A stretch of 64,000 nt of DNA from Imperialibacter sp. EC-SDR9 (lineage in GTDB: Bacteria; Bacteroidota; Bacteroidia; Cytophagales; Cyclobacteriaceae): positions 124,001 through 188,000 of the forward strand of contig NZ_LR701582.1 of the NCBI RefSeq assembly GCF_902498805.1. The letters run 5' to 3'. This document shows, in pieces, positions 1 through 8,432 of the stretch. Under the pieces are notes generated by a model that was given only the letters and a program-made list of their open reading frames with translations, did not search any database and was not told where the DNA came from. Within the stretch, counting starts at the first letter, position 1, and every line of letters begins with the position of its first letter. Made by a program: the position numbers and the translations under genes.

Positions 1-440
1 GTGATGACTACACCACTTTGGCAGCCAAGGTGACGGATGGCAAAGGAAAGCTCGGGAGTGGGGCGAAGTGCGTCAAAAAAATACACTTTGAAGCCATTGG
101 CTGAAAATACATCGGCGGTTGTTTGAGCAAAGAATGGGCTATTGTTCCGACTGTCGTGAGCAATGGCCACTTTTACTTGCTTGCCGGGGTAGGTTTTTTT
201 TAAGTAGTTGGCCAGCCCCTGGGTGGCCATGCCTATGGTGTATTTATTGATCCTGTTAGATCCAGTGCCCATAATGCCCCTGAGGCCGCCTGTGCCAAAC
301 TCAAGGTCTCTATAAAAGCATTCTATCAACTGGGATTTGTCGGTAGAAGCGACCATGGCCTCTACTTCTTTTCTGGCTGCGTCGTCAAGGTTTTTGCTCG
401 ATAGCCATTGTTTCGCTTTTATCAGGGCTTGCTGTTCCAT
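1..440 (-). CDS. Phosphoglucomutase/phosphomannomutase family protein, N-terminal part
   Basis: This is the first 146 codons of a gene that runs off the left edge; the start codon is the ATG complementary to 438-440. Reading leftward, the protein begins MEQQALIKAKQWL and contains FGTGGLRGIMGTGSNRIN, the substrate-entry signature of bacterial alpha-phosphohexomutases of the PgcA/Pgm type. It continues with a typical domain-I stretch (VAIAHDSRNNSP, then ALRPTPELSFAIR). The visible part stops at GVVIT, where the family normally has its catalytic phosphoserine motif (TASHNP), so the active-site serine lies just outside the window. The family interconverts glucose-1-phosphate and glucose-6-phosphate, or the mannose forms, in the cytoplasm. 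Family assignment is firm; the exact sugar specificity cannot be told from this fragment. Confidence 0.92.
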   Translation of the reverse strand, partial: MEQQALIKAKQWLSSKNLDDAARKEVEAMVASTDKSQLIECFYRDLEFGTGGLRGIMGTGSNRINKYTIGMATQGLANYLKKTYPGKQVKVAIAHDSRNNSPFFAQTTADVFSANGFKVYFFDALRPTPELSFAIRHLGCQSGVVI

Positions 441-626
441 AAATGTTCAGTTATTTTGAGAGGGGAATTTAGCAGATATGTTTTCAAGACAAAAGGGTCT
501 TCGGATTTCTTCAATAAAAATGAAGGCAATGCTAAAAATCTGAAGGCTTGCTTGAATCTTAAAGTAAGTATTCCAAAGTTTGTGCGCTTTAAACCTATTG
601 AATAATCTCTTAAGAAAGCTTCGAAT

Positions 627-1043
627 ATGGATATCAATAAACTTGACAAGGCTCTCATTGACTTGGTGGAAACAAAGATTGCCTTAAGCGGACTTAGCTA
701 CGACGACCCAAAGTACGATGACCTGGAGGAGTTACTGCACGACCAGGAAGATGAGTTTGTTGAGAATTACGGCGACTATATTGAGGAGGCGCTAAGAGAT
801 GTGCATGATGAATTCTGCCCCGACAGTGAGGTGTTGCTGCCAATAGCCTACCTGGCAAATGAATACATTAAGAAGGAGGCAGACGGAAAGGTTACTTACA
901 CCACGCTGACCAATCAGGGTGTGCCGGTGGATATGGATGACTTTCCTGATAAGAAAACAAGGATTGTTCTTATTCCTGCTCCTACACGCCTGGTGCTTAT
1001 TGTTGATGCACAGAATCAGCAGGTTGTTTGGAAAGCGGAGTAA
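627..1043 (+). CDS. Conserved hypothetical acidic protein
   Basis: A 138-residue protein with no signal peptide or membrane segment, so probably cytosolic. The first 70 residues are very acidic (runs such as YDDPKYDDLEELLHDQEDE). The second half looks like a small alpha/beta fold, with the hydrophobic strands TRIVLIPAP and RLVLIVDAQ near the C-terminus. I do not recognise a characterised family. It lies alone between the divergent mutase gene and a secreted esterase gene, so the context gives no functional hint. Codon use and length support a real gene, and the antisense frame here shows no recognisable protein. Confidence 0.75.
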   Translation: MDINKLDKALIDLVETKIALSGLSYDDPKYDDLEELLHDQEDEFVENYGDYIEEALRDVHDEFCPDSEVLLPIAYLANEYIKKEADGKVTYTTLTNQGVPVDMDDFPDKKTRIVLIPAPTRLVLIVDAQNQQVVWKAE

Positions 1044-1207
1044 CCAGGGTTAATCTACATTCTTTCAAACATCAAAATGACCGTTTCCTTCTGTGAGAAG
1101 GGTGTAGTATATTTTCTGTAGGTCGTTCGCCCGAAAATGGCTATCATTATCTGACCAGGCACACACGTGCCCGACTATTGTCAGATCATTTGTAAACCTA
1201 CTTAATA

Positions 1208-2071
1208 ATGAAAAAACACTTTATTCTTGCCGCCTTTGTGTGCTTTGCAGGTAATCTGCTGGCCCAAACCGGCAAAGTTTTCGACAACCTTACTGTTACC
1301 AGTAAAATTTTGAAGAGCGAACGCAAGTTCGCAATCTATCTCCCACCAGACTATGAGACGTCGCAACGCAGCTACCCTGTGCTTTACTTATTGCATGGCG
1401 CTGGCGATGATCAAACCGGCTGGGTGCAGTTTGGTGAGGTGCTGCGGATCGCCGACAAGGCCATTCTGGATGGTACGGCCACAGCCATGATCATTGTGAT
1501 GCCTGACGCTGATACAGGCGTGAGGGGCTACTTCAATACCACCGATGGTAAGTGGAACTATGAAGACTTCTTCTTTCAGGAGTTGATGCCACACGTTGAA
1601 AAGACCTATCGGATCAAAGCAGACAAACGCTACAGAGCAGTGGCTGGCCTGTCCATGGGAGGCGGCGGCACCTTTATTTATGCGCTGCACCATCCAGAGC
1701 TATTCTCTTCGGCATGTCCATTGAGTGCCAGCACAGGCCCTCTCACTCCGGAGGATGGCCGCCGGTGGCTGGAACGAAGTGGTACGGAAAACCCTACTCA
1801 AGCCCAGTTGGAAGACTACTACAACAAGTTTGGTGTGAATAAGATCATTGACGGCATGGAGGCCGAAAAGCTGAAGTCAGTGAAGTGGTATATTGACTGT
1901 GGCGACGATGACTTTTTGTATGAAGGTAACTCGCTGGTGCACATAGCGCTAAGAAAAAAAGAAGTGCCTCACGAGTTCAGAATCAGAGATGGTGGCCACA
2001 ACTGGACCTACTGGCGAACAGCCTTGCCAACGGTGTTGTCTTTTGTGTCAGACACCTTTCACCAGAAGTAA
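1208..2071 (+). CDS. Secreted alpha/beta-hydrolase esterase (esterase D / feruloyl-esterase-like)
   Basis: 287 residues. Residues 1-20 form a Sec signal peptide (MKKHFILAAFVCFAGNLLAQ), so the enzyme is exported. The rest is the putative esterase fold seen in esterase D, enterochelin esterase and feruloyl or acetylxylan esterases: a YPVLYLLHGAGDD oxyanion/entry motif near residue 60, the nucleophile elbow GLSMGGGG with Ser at about residue 149, an acid residue probably in the WYIDCGDDD region, and a C-terminal DGGHNWTYWR motif carrying the catalytic His. The family hydrolyses ester bonds, often on plant cell-wall sugars. The substrate here is unknown. The gene is single and is followed directly by a strong hairpin terminator. 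Confidence 0.88.
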   Translation: MKKHFILAAFVCFAGNLLAQTGKVFDNLTVTSKILKSERKFAIYLPPDYETSQRSYPVLYLLHGAGDDQTGWVQFGEVLRIADKAILDGTATAMIIVMPDADTGVRGYFNTTDGKWNYEDFFFQELMPHVEKTYRIKADKRYRAVAGLSMGGGGTFIYALHHPELFSSACPLSASTGPLTPEDGRRWLERSGTENPTQAQLEDYYNKFGVNKIIDGMEAEKLKSVKWYIDCGDDDFLYEGNSLVHIALRKKEVPHEFRIRDGGHNWTYWRTALPTVLSFVSDTFHQK

Positions 2072-2076
2072 AAACA

Positions 2077-2102
2077 AAAGGGCGGTTGAAAGACCGCCCT
2101 TT
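2077..2102. terminator. Bidirectional intrinsic terminator
   Basis: A 10-bp perfect stem (2077-2086 pairing with 2093-2102) closes a 6-nt loop. It has A-rich sequence on its left and T-rich sequence on its right, so it works for the esterase gene (+) and for the convergent thioredoxin operon (-), whose last stop codon is at 2126. Confidence 0.85.
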
Positions 2103-2125
2103 ATTGTGTTGTTTACCTGAAAACC

Positions 2126-2428
2126 TTATGCATGTTCCCGAAAGAGCTTCTCAAGCTGATAGCCAGGCACTGCACCTGACTGCCGCCATTTGATTTGCCC
2201 GCCTTTAAAAAGGATAAAGGTCGGGACGCCCGTTACCCGGTAGCTCTGGGCTGCTTTAGGGTTTTTGTCCACATCAATTTTGATGATCCTGGCCCTGTCT
2301 CCCAGCTTGCGTTTCACGTCGTCCAGCACCGGCGCCATGGCTTTGCACGGCCCACACCAGCTAGCAGTGAAGTCAACCAATACAGGTTGCTCACTTTTTA
2401 TCAATTCAGAAAATGATTGTTTGCTCAT
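2126..2428 (-). CDS. trxA: Thioredoxin
   Basis: 100 residues, one complete thioredoxin domain. It has the canonical WCGPCK active site at about residues 24-29, followed by the cis-proline motif TGVPTF near residue 68. No signal peptide is present, so it acts in the cytoplasm as a dithiol reductant. It is the last gene of a leftward operon (DUF2892 protein, two rhodaneses, Cys-rich membrane protein, thioredoxin) and begins only 4 bp after the preceding gene, so co-transcription is very likely. Given the rhodanese neighbours, a role in reducing persulfides or rhodanese disulfides is plausible, though this is inferred from context. The gene symbol marks the family; the genome may hold other thioredoxins. 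Confidence 0.93.
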   Translation of the reverse strand: MSKQSFSELIKSEQPVLVDFTASWCGPCKAMAPVLDDVKRKLGDRARIIKIDVDKNPKAAQSYRVTGVPTFILFKGGQIKWRQSGAVPGYQLEKLFREHA

Positions 2429-2432
2429 AATG

Positions 2433-2684
2433 TTATTTCACTTCCTCATAAACTGTTTTCTGATCAGGTAAGTTCTCTTTTTTTGAAGCTGTTGGTACTG
2501 CACAGCCACCGGCTCCACAACACCCGGTATTGGTGACAGCCTGAAACAGCAAAAGCGCAGCCAGAACGCCTGACAACACATCGCTTAACTGAATAGCCTG
2601 GGCTGCCAGGAAAACTCCAAATCCAAGCCTGAGCCACCTCGCAAAATGCCATCCTGTGGTCACTAATTCGTAGATTTTTGTCAT
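2433..2684 (-). CDS. Small Cys-rich membrane protein of the thiol/sulfur operon
   Basis: 83 residues. A hydrophobic region of about residues 18-48 (probably two short membrane helices) is followed by a compact cysteine cluster, TGCCGAGGC, at about residues 53-61, then a hydrophilic tail. The layout resembles the YgaP-like or DUF2892 helical hairpin with an added Cys motif. The cluster could bind a metal or carry persulfide sulfur. The gene sits between rhodanese genes and thioredoxin, with a 4-bp gap to thioredoxin. I chose the frame starting at 2684 because it ends just before the thioredoxin start and has the hydrophobic profile; the overlapping frame starting at 2703 shows neither. Function is not established. 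Confidence 0.72.
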   Translation of the reverse strand: MTKIYELVTTGWHFARWLRLGFGVFLAAQAIQLSDVLSGVLAALLLFQAVTNTGCCGAGGCAVPTASKKENLPDQKTVYEEVK

Positions 2685-2778
2685 AAGTTCTGGAGAAAAA
2701 CAAGGCTTGCAGGCGTGTAACGGAAGTGTTTAAACGACTGCTTTATCGAACTGCAAGCTTACTTGTCTAACTGGGTAG

Positions 2779-3090
2779 TTATCTTAATTTGTTTTGAAGA
2801 CTCATCCAGCCACCGCCATTGTGCACGGTGTAGCCCTTTGATTTAAGAAGGCTTTTGGCTGATCCGCTTCGCATGCCCGATGCACAGCAGGTAATAATGG
2901 TCTTTTCTTTCTTCAGCTTTCCAAGGTTATTTCCCAGCACCTGAAGAGGGATGTTGATAGCACCCTTTACATGGCCGCCAGTATATTCCCCTTTTGTGCG
3001 AACGTCCACTATGATGGCGCCGTCCTTCACCAACTGCTTTAAATCAACAGATGGCCCCATGCCTAGCATGTTTTTGATAGCTTGAATCAT
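2779..3090 (-). CDS. Rhodanese-like sulfurtransferase (single domain)
   Basis: 103 residues, one rhodanese domain after a short N-terminal segment. It shows the DVRTKGEYTGGHVKGAINIPL entrance motif and the active loop CCASGMRS, a CxxGxR loop with a preceding second Cys. A GGGW motif near the C-terminus is typical of GlpE/PspE-like proteins. No signal peptide is seen. Such proteins move sulfane sulfur from thiosulfate or persulfides to thiol acceptors. It starts 4 bp after the stop of a second rhodanese gene and lies 94 bp ahead of the small membrane protein gene, inside the same operon. The paired genes look like a local duplication, since both carry the unusual CCASG active loop. Confidence 0.9.
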   Translation of the reverse strand: MIQAIKNMLGMGPSVDLKQLVKDGAIIVDVRTKGEYTGGHVKGAINIPLQVLGNNLGKLKKEKTIITCCASGMRSGSAKSLLKSKGYTVHNGGGWMSLQNKLR

Positions 3091-3094
3091 ATGA

Positions 3095-3355
3095 TTAGCT
3101 ATTAACCATTTCCATGTTTACCTCAAGCCATGAACCGCCATTAGAGCAGTCTATCCCCTGGGCTTTTAAGAAGCCAGCCGCCTGACCACTTCTGTTGCCA
3201 CTAGCGCAGCAAAGAATGATGGGCTGAGCCATTTTCTTGATCTCCTGAACTTTTGAAGTGATGTCTTGTAATGGAATGTTGATTGATCCCCGTACGTGTC
3301 CACCCATGAATTCTCCTGGAGTACGCACGTCTATTACTGTTGCGTTCTTACTCAT
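3095..3355 (-). CDS. Rhodanese-like sulfurtransferase (single domain)
   Basis: 86 residues, essentially a bare rhodanese domain. It has VIDVRTPGEFMGGHVRGSINIPL and an active loop CCASGNRSG with the CxxGxR catalytic cysteine. The C-terminal NGGSWLEV is typical of the family. It is clearly a paralogue of the next gene downstream, with the same double-Cys loop and similar strand motifs, and is separated from it by 4 bp. It lacks the N-terminal extension of its neighbour. It is cytoplasmic, since there is no signal peptide. The position directly after a DUF2892 membrane protein gene suggests that together they do the job that a fused YgaP (rhodanese plus DUF2892) does in other bacteria; this is inference. 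Confidence 0.9.
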   Translation of the reverse strand: MSKNATVIDVRTPGEFMGGHVRGSINIPLQDITSKVQEIKKMAQPIILCCASGNRSGQAAGFLKAQGIDCSNGGSWLEVNMEMVNS

Positions 3356-3382
3356 TTTAGATATAAAGTTTATTTGATAAGA

Positions 3383-3583
3383 TTATTTTTTCTTTGTGCT
3401 GATGCCAAACGGTAGATAAAGCGGACAAACTCCAATGAAGCTTGTGAGGATAAAAACGCCCGCAAGTATCAATAAAATAGTGGCGGCCATACCGGATAAC
3501 TCTCCGAAGTAGTAAAGTGCGCCGATGACCAGTGCCAGAACGATTCTGATCACCTTGTCGATTGAACCCATATTTGCTTTCAT
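3383..3583 (-). CDS. DUF2892 / YgaP-like transmembrane protein
   Basis: 66 residues made of two transmembrane helices joined by a short turn, beginning MKANMGSIDKVIRIVLALVI. The opening N-x-G-x-x-D-+-x-I-R motif and the end FIGVCPLYLPFGIST match the DUF2892 family (inner-membrane hairpin of E. coli YgaP). The single Cys in GVCPLY is conserved in this family as GxCP. It is the first gene of the operon, 27 bp ahead of the first rhodanese gene. In YgaP the same domain anchors a rhodanese to the membrane; here the two parts are separate genes. The molecular function of the hairpin is not known. Confidence 0.88.
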   Translation of the reverse strand: MKANMGSIDKVIRIVLALVIGALYYFGELSGMAATILLILAGVFILTSFIGVCPLYLPFGISTKKK

Positions 3584-3707
3584 GATAGTTGTATGATTAG
3601 AGGTTTATGTCCTAATACGATACAAATATCCGACGGCAATCGGGCGAAGTATGTGACTTTGGTTACGTTGGAATTTTTTTTGAAAAAAGAAGCCTTCAGT
3701 CCTGTAG

Positions 3708-4679
3708 TTAGCTGAACCCAAGAGTGTTCCTCACCCTATCTAACACCTTCCGGGCAATCACTCTGGCTTTTGCCTCTCCTTCCTGTAGTTTGGCTTCCAG
3801 TTCGTCCTGGTGAGTCATGAAGTAGTCGAATGTGGTTCGTTCTTTGGAAAAATGGGAAAGAATCAATTCAAGCAATTCCTTTTTTGCATGGCCGTAGCCG
3901 TAATTGCCTCCCAGGAATTTACCCCGCATGGCTTCGACGTCAGAAGGTGATGCCAGCAGGCTGTAAAGTTTGAATACATTATTTGTATCAGGATCCTTCG
4001 GCTCTTCCAGAGGAGTAGCGTCTGTTACGATAGACATCACCTGTTTTTTGAGGTCCTTTTCAGAAGCAAAAATATCGATTGTGTTGCCGTAAGACTTGCT
4101 CATTTTCTGACCATCGATACCCGGTATTGTCATAAGCTGCTGGTCAATCCGGGCTTCCGGCATAACAAACACCTCGCCATAGCGGCTGTTGAAAGCCCCT
4201 GCGATGTCTCTGGCCATTTCCAGGTGCTGCAGCTGGTCTTTTCCTACCGGCACCACATTGGCATCATAGAGCAAGATATCAGCTGCCATCAGCACAGGAT
4301 ACACGAAAAGCCCAGCATTGACATCAGCCAGCCTGTCCGACTTGTCTTTGAACGAATGGGCGTTCTGCAACATAGGAAACGGCGTGAAGCAGCTCAGGTG
4401 CCAGGCCAGCTCCGTTACCTCTGTTACCCTCGACTGACGATAGAATATATTTTTGTCGGTATCGAATCCACAGGCAAGCCAGGCAGCGGCAACTGCTTTG
4501 GTGTTTTCTCTTCTTACATTGGCATCCTTGATGCTTGTTAACGAATGCAGGTCAGCGATAAAGAAGAGGGAATCGTTCTTTTCCTGCCTTGAAAGTTCAA
4601 TGGCCGGAATGATGGCTCCCATCAAATTACCTAAATGTGGTTTCCCTGAACTCTGTATGCCTGTAAGTATTCTTGCCAT
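3708..4679 (-). CDS. trpS: Tryptophanyl-tRNA synthetase
   Basis: 323 residues, normal length for bacterial TrpRS. It begins MARILTGIQSSGKPHLGN, where PHLGN is the HIGH-like ATP-binding motif, and carries the second class-I signature KMSKS at about residue 195 (DGQKMSKSYGN). The segment VYPVLMAADILLYDANVVPVGKDQ is highly characteristic of TrpRS and includes the tryptophan- and ATP-binding region. It charges tRNA-Trp with tryptophan in the cytoplasm. The gene stands alone, with convergent or divergent neighbours, so it is probably monocistronic. I saw no tryptophan-specific leader or attenuator upstream of it. Confidence 0.97.
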   Translation of the reverse strand: MARILTGIQSSGKPHLGNLMGAIIPAIELSRQEKNDSLFFIADLHSLTSIKDANVRRENTKAVAAAWLACGFDTDKNIFYRQSRVTEVTELAWHLSCFTPFPMLQNAHSFKDKSDRLADVNAGLFVYPVLMAADILLYDANVVPVGKDQLQHLEMARDIAGAFNSRYGEVFVMPEARIDQQLMTIPGIDGQKMSKSYGNTIDIFASEKDLKKQVMSIVTDATPLEEPKDPDTNNVFKLYSLLASPSDVEAMRGKFLGGNYGYGHAKKELLELILSHFSKERTTFDYFMTHQDELEAKLQEGEAKARVIARKVLDRVRNTLGFS

Positions 4680-4787
4680 TGATCAAATTTTGGGCAAAGT
4701 AAATAAAAATCTTACGTTGATACTTCAGTAATAGTGATAAGTGTTGATCGTTAACTACCGACTGCGTTATTTCGTAACAAGTTTAGG

Positions 4788-5897
4788 ATGAAAAATATGG
4801 AGACAATGAAAAGGCTGGTATTTACATTTTTGATGGGCAGTTTGCTGTTTTTTGCTGCAAGTAGTGCAGTAGCGCAAAGTGGTGCCGTCGCCGAGTTTAC
4901 CGAAACAGAACACGATTTTGGAGATGTAAGAGAAGAGGAGGGCCCCATTACCCACACTTTTGAGTTTGTGAACAAAGGCAATGCGCCTATGGTGATATCC
5001 AGTGTGAAAGCCTCGTGTGGCTGTACTACCCCTGGCTGGAGCCAGGAGCCTGTATTACCCGGAGAAAAAGGTTTTGTCAAAGCGCAGTACAACCCAGCTA
5101 ACCGCCCGGGTTCGTTTAGGAAGTCGCTTACCGTCACCAGCAACTCATCCGCTGGAGCTACCAGCTATTTATACATAAAGGGCAATGTGACGCCCAAGCC
5201 ACGAACACCTGCCGATGACTATCCGAGCAAATTGGGAAACACCCGGTTCAAGTACCGGTCGATGAACTTCGGTGTGATTACAACTGAAAAGCCCATAACG
5301 AAAGAATTTGAGGTATATAACGACAGCGACGCAGCCATCACATTCAAAGAGAACATAGAAGCGCCGGCTCATATCAAGGTGTCGTATGATCCTTTGATTT
5401 TGGAGCCTAAGAAGGTAGGCAAAGTCGTTGTAACTTATGATGCAAAAGAAAAAGCCAGATTTGGCTATAATTCTGACAATGTGAAGCTTTTTACAGATGA
5501 GGCAGAGAGTGGTGAGAAGCTGCTTTATGTGCTGGCCACGATAGAAGAATATTTCCCACCAATGACAGACGCCGAAAAAGCCAAAGCAGCAAGGTTATCG
5601 TTTCAGGAAGTGACTCATGATTTTGGAAGGATTCAGCAAAGTGCCAGCGTTTCGTTCGACTTTGCCTATACAAACACAGGTAAATCTCCGCTCAATATCA
5701 GAGACACCCGAACCAACTGTGGTTGCACTGTTTCTACCGTAAGCAAAGAGGATTTAAAGCCGGGCGAAACCGGTATACTGTCAGTTACCTTCGACCCCAA
5801 GGGAAGAAAGGGAACACAACAGAAGACCATTACTATTTTCTCCAATGACCCAACAGCCTCAGCACAGACGCTGACAGTGAAGGCTTATGTAGAGTAA
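4788..5897 (+). CDS. Secreted DUF1573 repeat protein
   Basis: 369 residues. A signal peptide (cleavage near SSAVAQ) precedes an Ig-like DUF1573 domain at about 35-130, with EHDFGDV and the hallmark SCGCT motif. A related Ig-like region without the Cys motif lies at about 145-245. A second DUF1573 domain lies at about 265-365, with THDFGRI, NCGCTV and DPKGRKGTQQKTI. DUF1573 proteins are very common in Bacteroidota and are thought to be periplasmic or surface beta-sandwich proteins; no reaction is known. Three in-frame ATGs lie within the first seven codons, and the signal peptide core fits any of them. A good terminator follows at 5925-5948. Confidence 0.9.
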   Translation: MKNMETMKRLVFTFLMGSLLFFAASSAVAQSGAVAEFTETEHDFGDVREEEGPITHTFEFVNKGNAPMVISSVKASCGCTTPGWSQEPVLPGEKGFVKAQYNPANRPGSFRKSLTVTSNSSAGATSYLYIKGNVTPKPRTPADDYPSKLGNTRFKYRSMNFGVITTEKPITKEFEVYNDSDAAITFKENIEAPAHIKVSYDPLILEPKKVGKVVVTYDAKEKARFGYNSDNVKLFTDEAESGEKLLYVLATIEEYFPPMTDAEKAKAARLSFQEVTHDFGRIQQSASVSFDFAYTNTGKSPLNIRDTRTNCGCTVSTVSKEDLKPGETGILSVTFDPKGRKGTQQKTITIFSNDPTASAQTLTVKAYVE

Positions 5898-5924
5898 AAA
5901 GTATCTCAAAATTCACACAGTATG

Positions 5925-5948
5925 AAAGCCGCTCCAGAGCGGCTTTTT
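5925..5948 (+). terminator. Intrinsic terminator after DUF1573 gene
   Basis: A 9-bp GC-rich stem (5925-5933 with 5938-5946) with a 4-nt loop runs into five T residues (5944-5948). It lies 28 bp after the stop codon of the DUF1573 gene. Confidence 0.85.
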
Positions 5949-6042
5949 GCATTTAAGAGACCCGCTTCTAAATGACGGGAATTTACTTTAACGAGTCTGT
6001 GTTCATCCGAAGTGTTTTTGTGTCAAAAACAGTAATTGTCAT

Positions 6043-7068
6043 ATGGAAATAGGAATAGACAGCTTTGCTTCGATTGTGTCGGATAGTGAATCCGGTGTTG
6101 AGGCAGACAGCATGCAGGCGATGGCCAATTTGCTTGAAAGAATTGAACATGCGGATAAATCTGGGTTGGATGTGTTTGGCATCGGTGAACATCATCGCAG
6201 GGAGTTCCTCGATTCCTCTACCGTCACCATTCTGGCGGCGGCGGCCGCTCGTACTAAAACCATAAGGCTAACAAGCGCCGTAGCAGTGCTAAGCGCTGCC
6301 GATCCGGTGAGGGTGTTCCAAAGCCATGCGACGCTCGACCTCATTTCCAAAGGCAGAGCGGAAATGGTGGTAGGCAGGGGCTCTTCCATAGAAGCCTTTC
6401 CTCTTTTTGGCTTCGACCTGAAGGACTATGATCAGCTTTTTGCTGAGAAGCTGGGGCTTCTGCTGCATATCCGTGACAATGAAATTGCCAACTGGTCAGG
6501 TAAATTCCGGCCGAGGCTCGTGGATCAACCTATCTATCCAAGACCAGTTCAAACCCCATTGCCTATTTGGCTGGGAGTGGGCGGCACGCCGCAGTCGTTT
6601 GCCAGGGCTGGTATGCTTGGACTTCCACTCATGGTGGCCATCATCGGCGGCGATACGCATCGGTTTCGTCCACTGGTCGACTTGTACAGGAAGGCATGGC
6701 TGGAGGCTGGCCACCCCGAAAACGAGATGAAAGTAGGGCTGCACTCCCTGGGGTATGTGGCAAACACGACAGAAGGAGCTATAGCAGACTACTTCCCGGG
6801 CTTTTCTGCCAATATGACGAGGCTAGGGAAAGAGCGTGGGTGGCCGCCAATGACAAGAGAGCGATTTGAAATGGCACGGGCGCCGCTGGGCTCGTTGCTT
6901 TTGGGAAGCCCCGAGGAAGTGGCTGAGAAAATTTTACGGCACAGCGAGGCATTAGGAGGCATAGATCGGGTGACTTTCCAAATGGACAATGCCAACCTTC
7001 CTCATGAAAAAACCATGCAGGCTTATGACCTGATTGGTACGAGAATAAAACCGTTGATTCAGGGGTAG
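6043..7068 (+). CDS. LLM-class flavin-dependent oxidoreductase (luciferase-like monooxygenase)
   Basis: 341 residues with the TIM-barrel pattern of the bacterial luciferase superfamily. The protein begins with MEIGIDSF, strand 1. GIGEHHRREF at about residues 45-54 is the characteristic loop, followed by IRLTSAVAVLSAADPVRVFQ and ELMVGRG-like VVGRGSSIEAFPLFG. It matches best the subgroup of uncharacterised LLM oxidoreductases (Atu2307-like). Members use reduced FMN or F420; the lineage makes FMN more likely. Substrate unknown. The gene stops 3 bp before the convergent exuT-like gene, so the two transcripts probably overlap. No signal peptide. Confidence 0.88.
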   Translation: MEIGIDSFASIVSDSESGVEADSMQAMANLLERIEHADKSGLDVFGIGEHHRREFLDSSTVTILAAAAARTKTIRLTSAVAVLSAADPVRVFQSHATLDLISKGRAEMVVGRGSSIEAFPLFGFDLKDYDQLFAEKLGLLLHIRDNEIANWSGKFRPRLVDQPIYPRPVQTPLPIWLGVGGTPQSFARAGMLGLPLMVAIIGGDTHRFRPLVDLYRKAWLEAGHPENEMKVGLHSLGYVANTTEGAIADYFPGFSANMTRLGKERGWPPMTRERFEMARAPLGSLLLGSPEEVAEKILRHSEALGGIDRVTFQMDNANLPHEKTMQAYDLIGTRIKPLIQG

Positions 7069-7071
7069 CGG

Positions 7072-8379
7072 CTAGATCTTTATCGTAGCAGGTCTGGGGG
7101 AAATGAGGTGCATCAGTATGAGCGCTACCACATAAGCGCACCCACAAATGATGAAAAGCACGCTGTAGCCGGCATTAATGTCTCCAAGCGCCTTGTAGTA
7201 GTCTAGCAACCGCCCCACAACAATTGGAAACAACACACCACCAAGGGCGCCCGCTAATGTGCCAATACCAATCAGGCTGCTGATGACCTTTTTTGGGAAT
7301 TCATCTCCTATGGTTGTGAGAATGTTGGCGCTCCAACCCTGATGTGATGCCGCCGCCAGGCTGACTAATGCGACGGCGATCCACAAATTACTTAGGAACT
7401 GCGCCAGCATAATCGGCACTACACAAAGGGCAAACACCAGCATCGACACTCTTCTGGCTTTGAAGATAGGCCAACCCTTTTTGATCAGCCAGCTCGACAG
7501 GTAGCCACCCCCGATACTACCCAGGGTGGTGGCAGTGTAGATAATCGCCAGCAGCAGGCTAGGCTTGGTGAAGTCGACCTGAAAGGCATTGACAAAGTAG
7601 GAGGGCAGCCAAAACAAGAAGAACCACCAAATGGGATCTGAAAGGAATTTACCAACAATAAATGCCCAGGTTTGACGAAAGGAAAGCAGTTTGAGCCACG
7701 AAACCCTTATGGTACTTTCATCTTTTTCTTCATCATCGCTGTGGATGTAGTCGTATTCCTCCTTGCTTAGCCTTTTTTGCGATACTGGGATGTCGTAGAA
7801 TCTCCACCACAAGGCGAGCCATACAAACCCCATGGCTCCGGTAAGGATAAAGGCTTCTTCCCAGCCCCACAGGGAGACAATAATGGGTACGAGGATTGGC
7901 GCCACAATAGCACCAACGTTGGTACCGCTAATGAAAATGCCAGTAGCCAACGCTCGTTCTTTCTTCGGAAACCATTCTGCCACGGTTTTGATGGCTGTTG
8001 GTAAATTCATTGCCTCACTCAGCCCCAGGACTGCTCTTGCTGAGGCAAAGCCAATAGTTCTAGTCGTTAGTGCATGTGCCATAGAGGCCAGGCTCCAAAT
8101 GATCAAGGAAAGGGAGTAGCCCAATTTGGTGCCGATCCTGTCGATGAGTCCGCCAAAGCTAAGCAAGCCCAAGGCGTAGGATGCAGTGAAAGCCATCACC
8201 ACATGGCTGTAGTCGATTTCACTCCAGCCAAAATACTGTTCCAGCGTGGGCTTAAGTATGCCTATGACCTGCCTGTCCACATACCGGAGGGTGGTGGCGT
8301 AGAACAATAAGGCACAAACATACCAGCGATAGTTCTTTATTACGCTTGATTTGAGCGAATGAGAAGAGTCGGCTGGCAT
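7072..8379 (-). CDS. exuT: MFS hexuronate transporter (ExuT-like, ACS family)
   Basis: 435 residues with 12 predicted membrane segments. The N-terminal part carries the anion:cation symporter (ACS) signature: YRWYVCALLFYATTLRYVDRQ, then the loop-2 motif GGLIDRIGTKLGY and the LGLSEAMNLPTAIKTVAEWFPKKERA motif typical of ExuT/glucarate/galactonate carriers. It imports aldohexuronates (glucuronate, galacturonate) by proton symport in characterised relatives. It is the last gene of the leftward operon DUF6807-SDR-uxaC-exuT, 53 bp after uxaC, which strongly supports the hexuronate assignment. The first TM segment has LRYVDRQ instead of the common INYxDR. Confidence 0.88.
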   Translation of the reverse strand: MPADSSHSLKSSVIKNYRWYVCALLFYATTLRYVDRQVIGILKPTLEQYFGWSEIDYSHVVMAFTASYALGLLSFGGLIDRIGTKLGYSLSLIIWSLASMAHALTTRTIGFASARAVLGLSEAMNLPTAIKTVAEWFPKKERALATGIFISGTNVGAIVAPILVPIIVSLWGWEEAFILTGAMGFVWLALWWRFYDIPVSQKRLSKEEYDYIHSDDEEKDESTIRVSWLKLLSFRQTWAFIVGKFLSDPIWWFFLFWLPSYFVNAFQVDFTKPSLLLAIIYTATTLGSIGGGYLSSWLIKKGWPIFKARRVSMLVFALCVVPIMLAQFLSNLWIAVALVSLAAASHQGWSANILTTIGDEFPKKVISSLIGIGTLAGALGGVLFPIVVGRLLDYYKALGDINAGYSVLFIICGCAYVVALILMHLISPRPATIKI

Positions 8380-8432
8380 GTGCGTTGACTAAATTCGAAG
8401 ATGCGTAGGATCCGTTACAAGGTAGCTACGAA

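Noticed and set aside
422-658. 78-residue minus-strand frame near the mutase gene
   Set aside because: It overlaps the mutase start and the hypothetical gene at 627, and its sequence resembles no protein.
1044-1207. Possible riboswitch ahead of the esterase gene
   Set aside because: No known aptamer core or paired stems of note; it looks like an ordinary promoter region.
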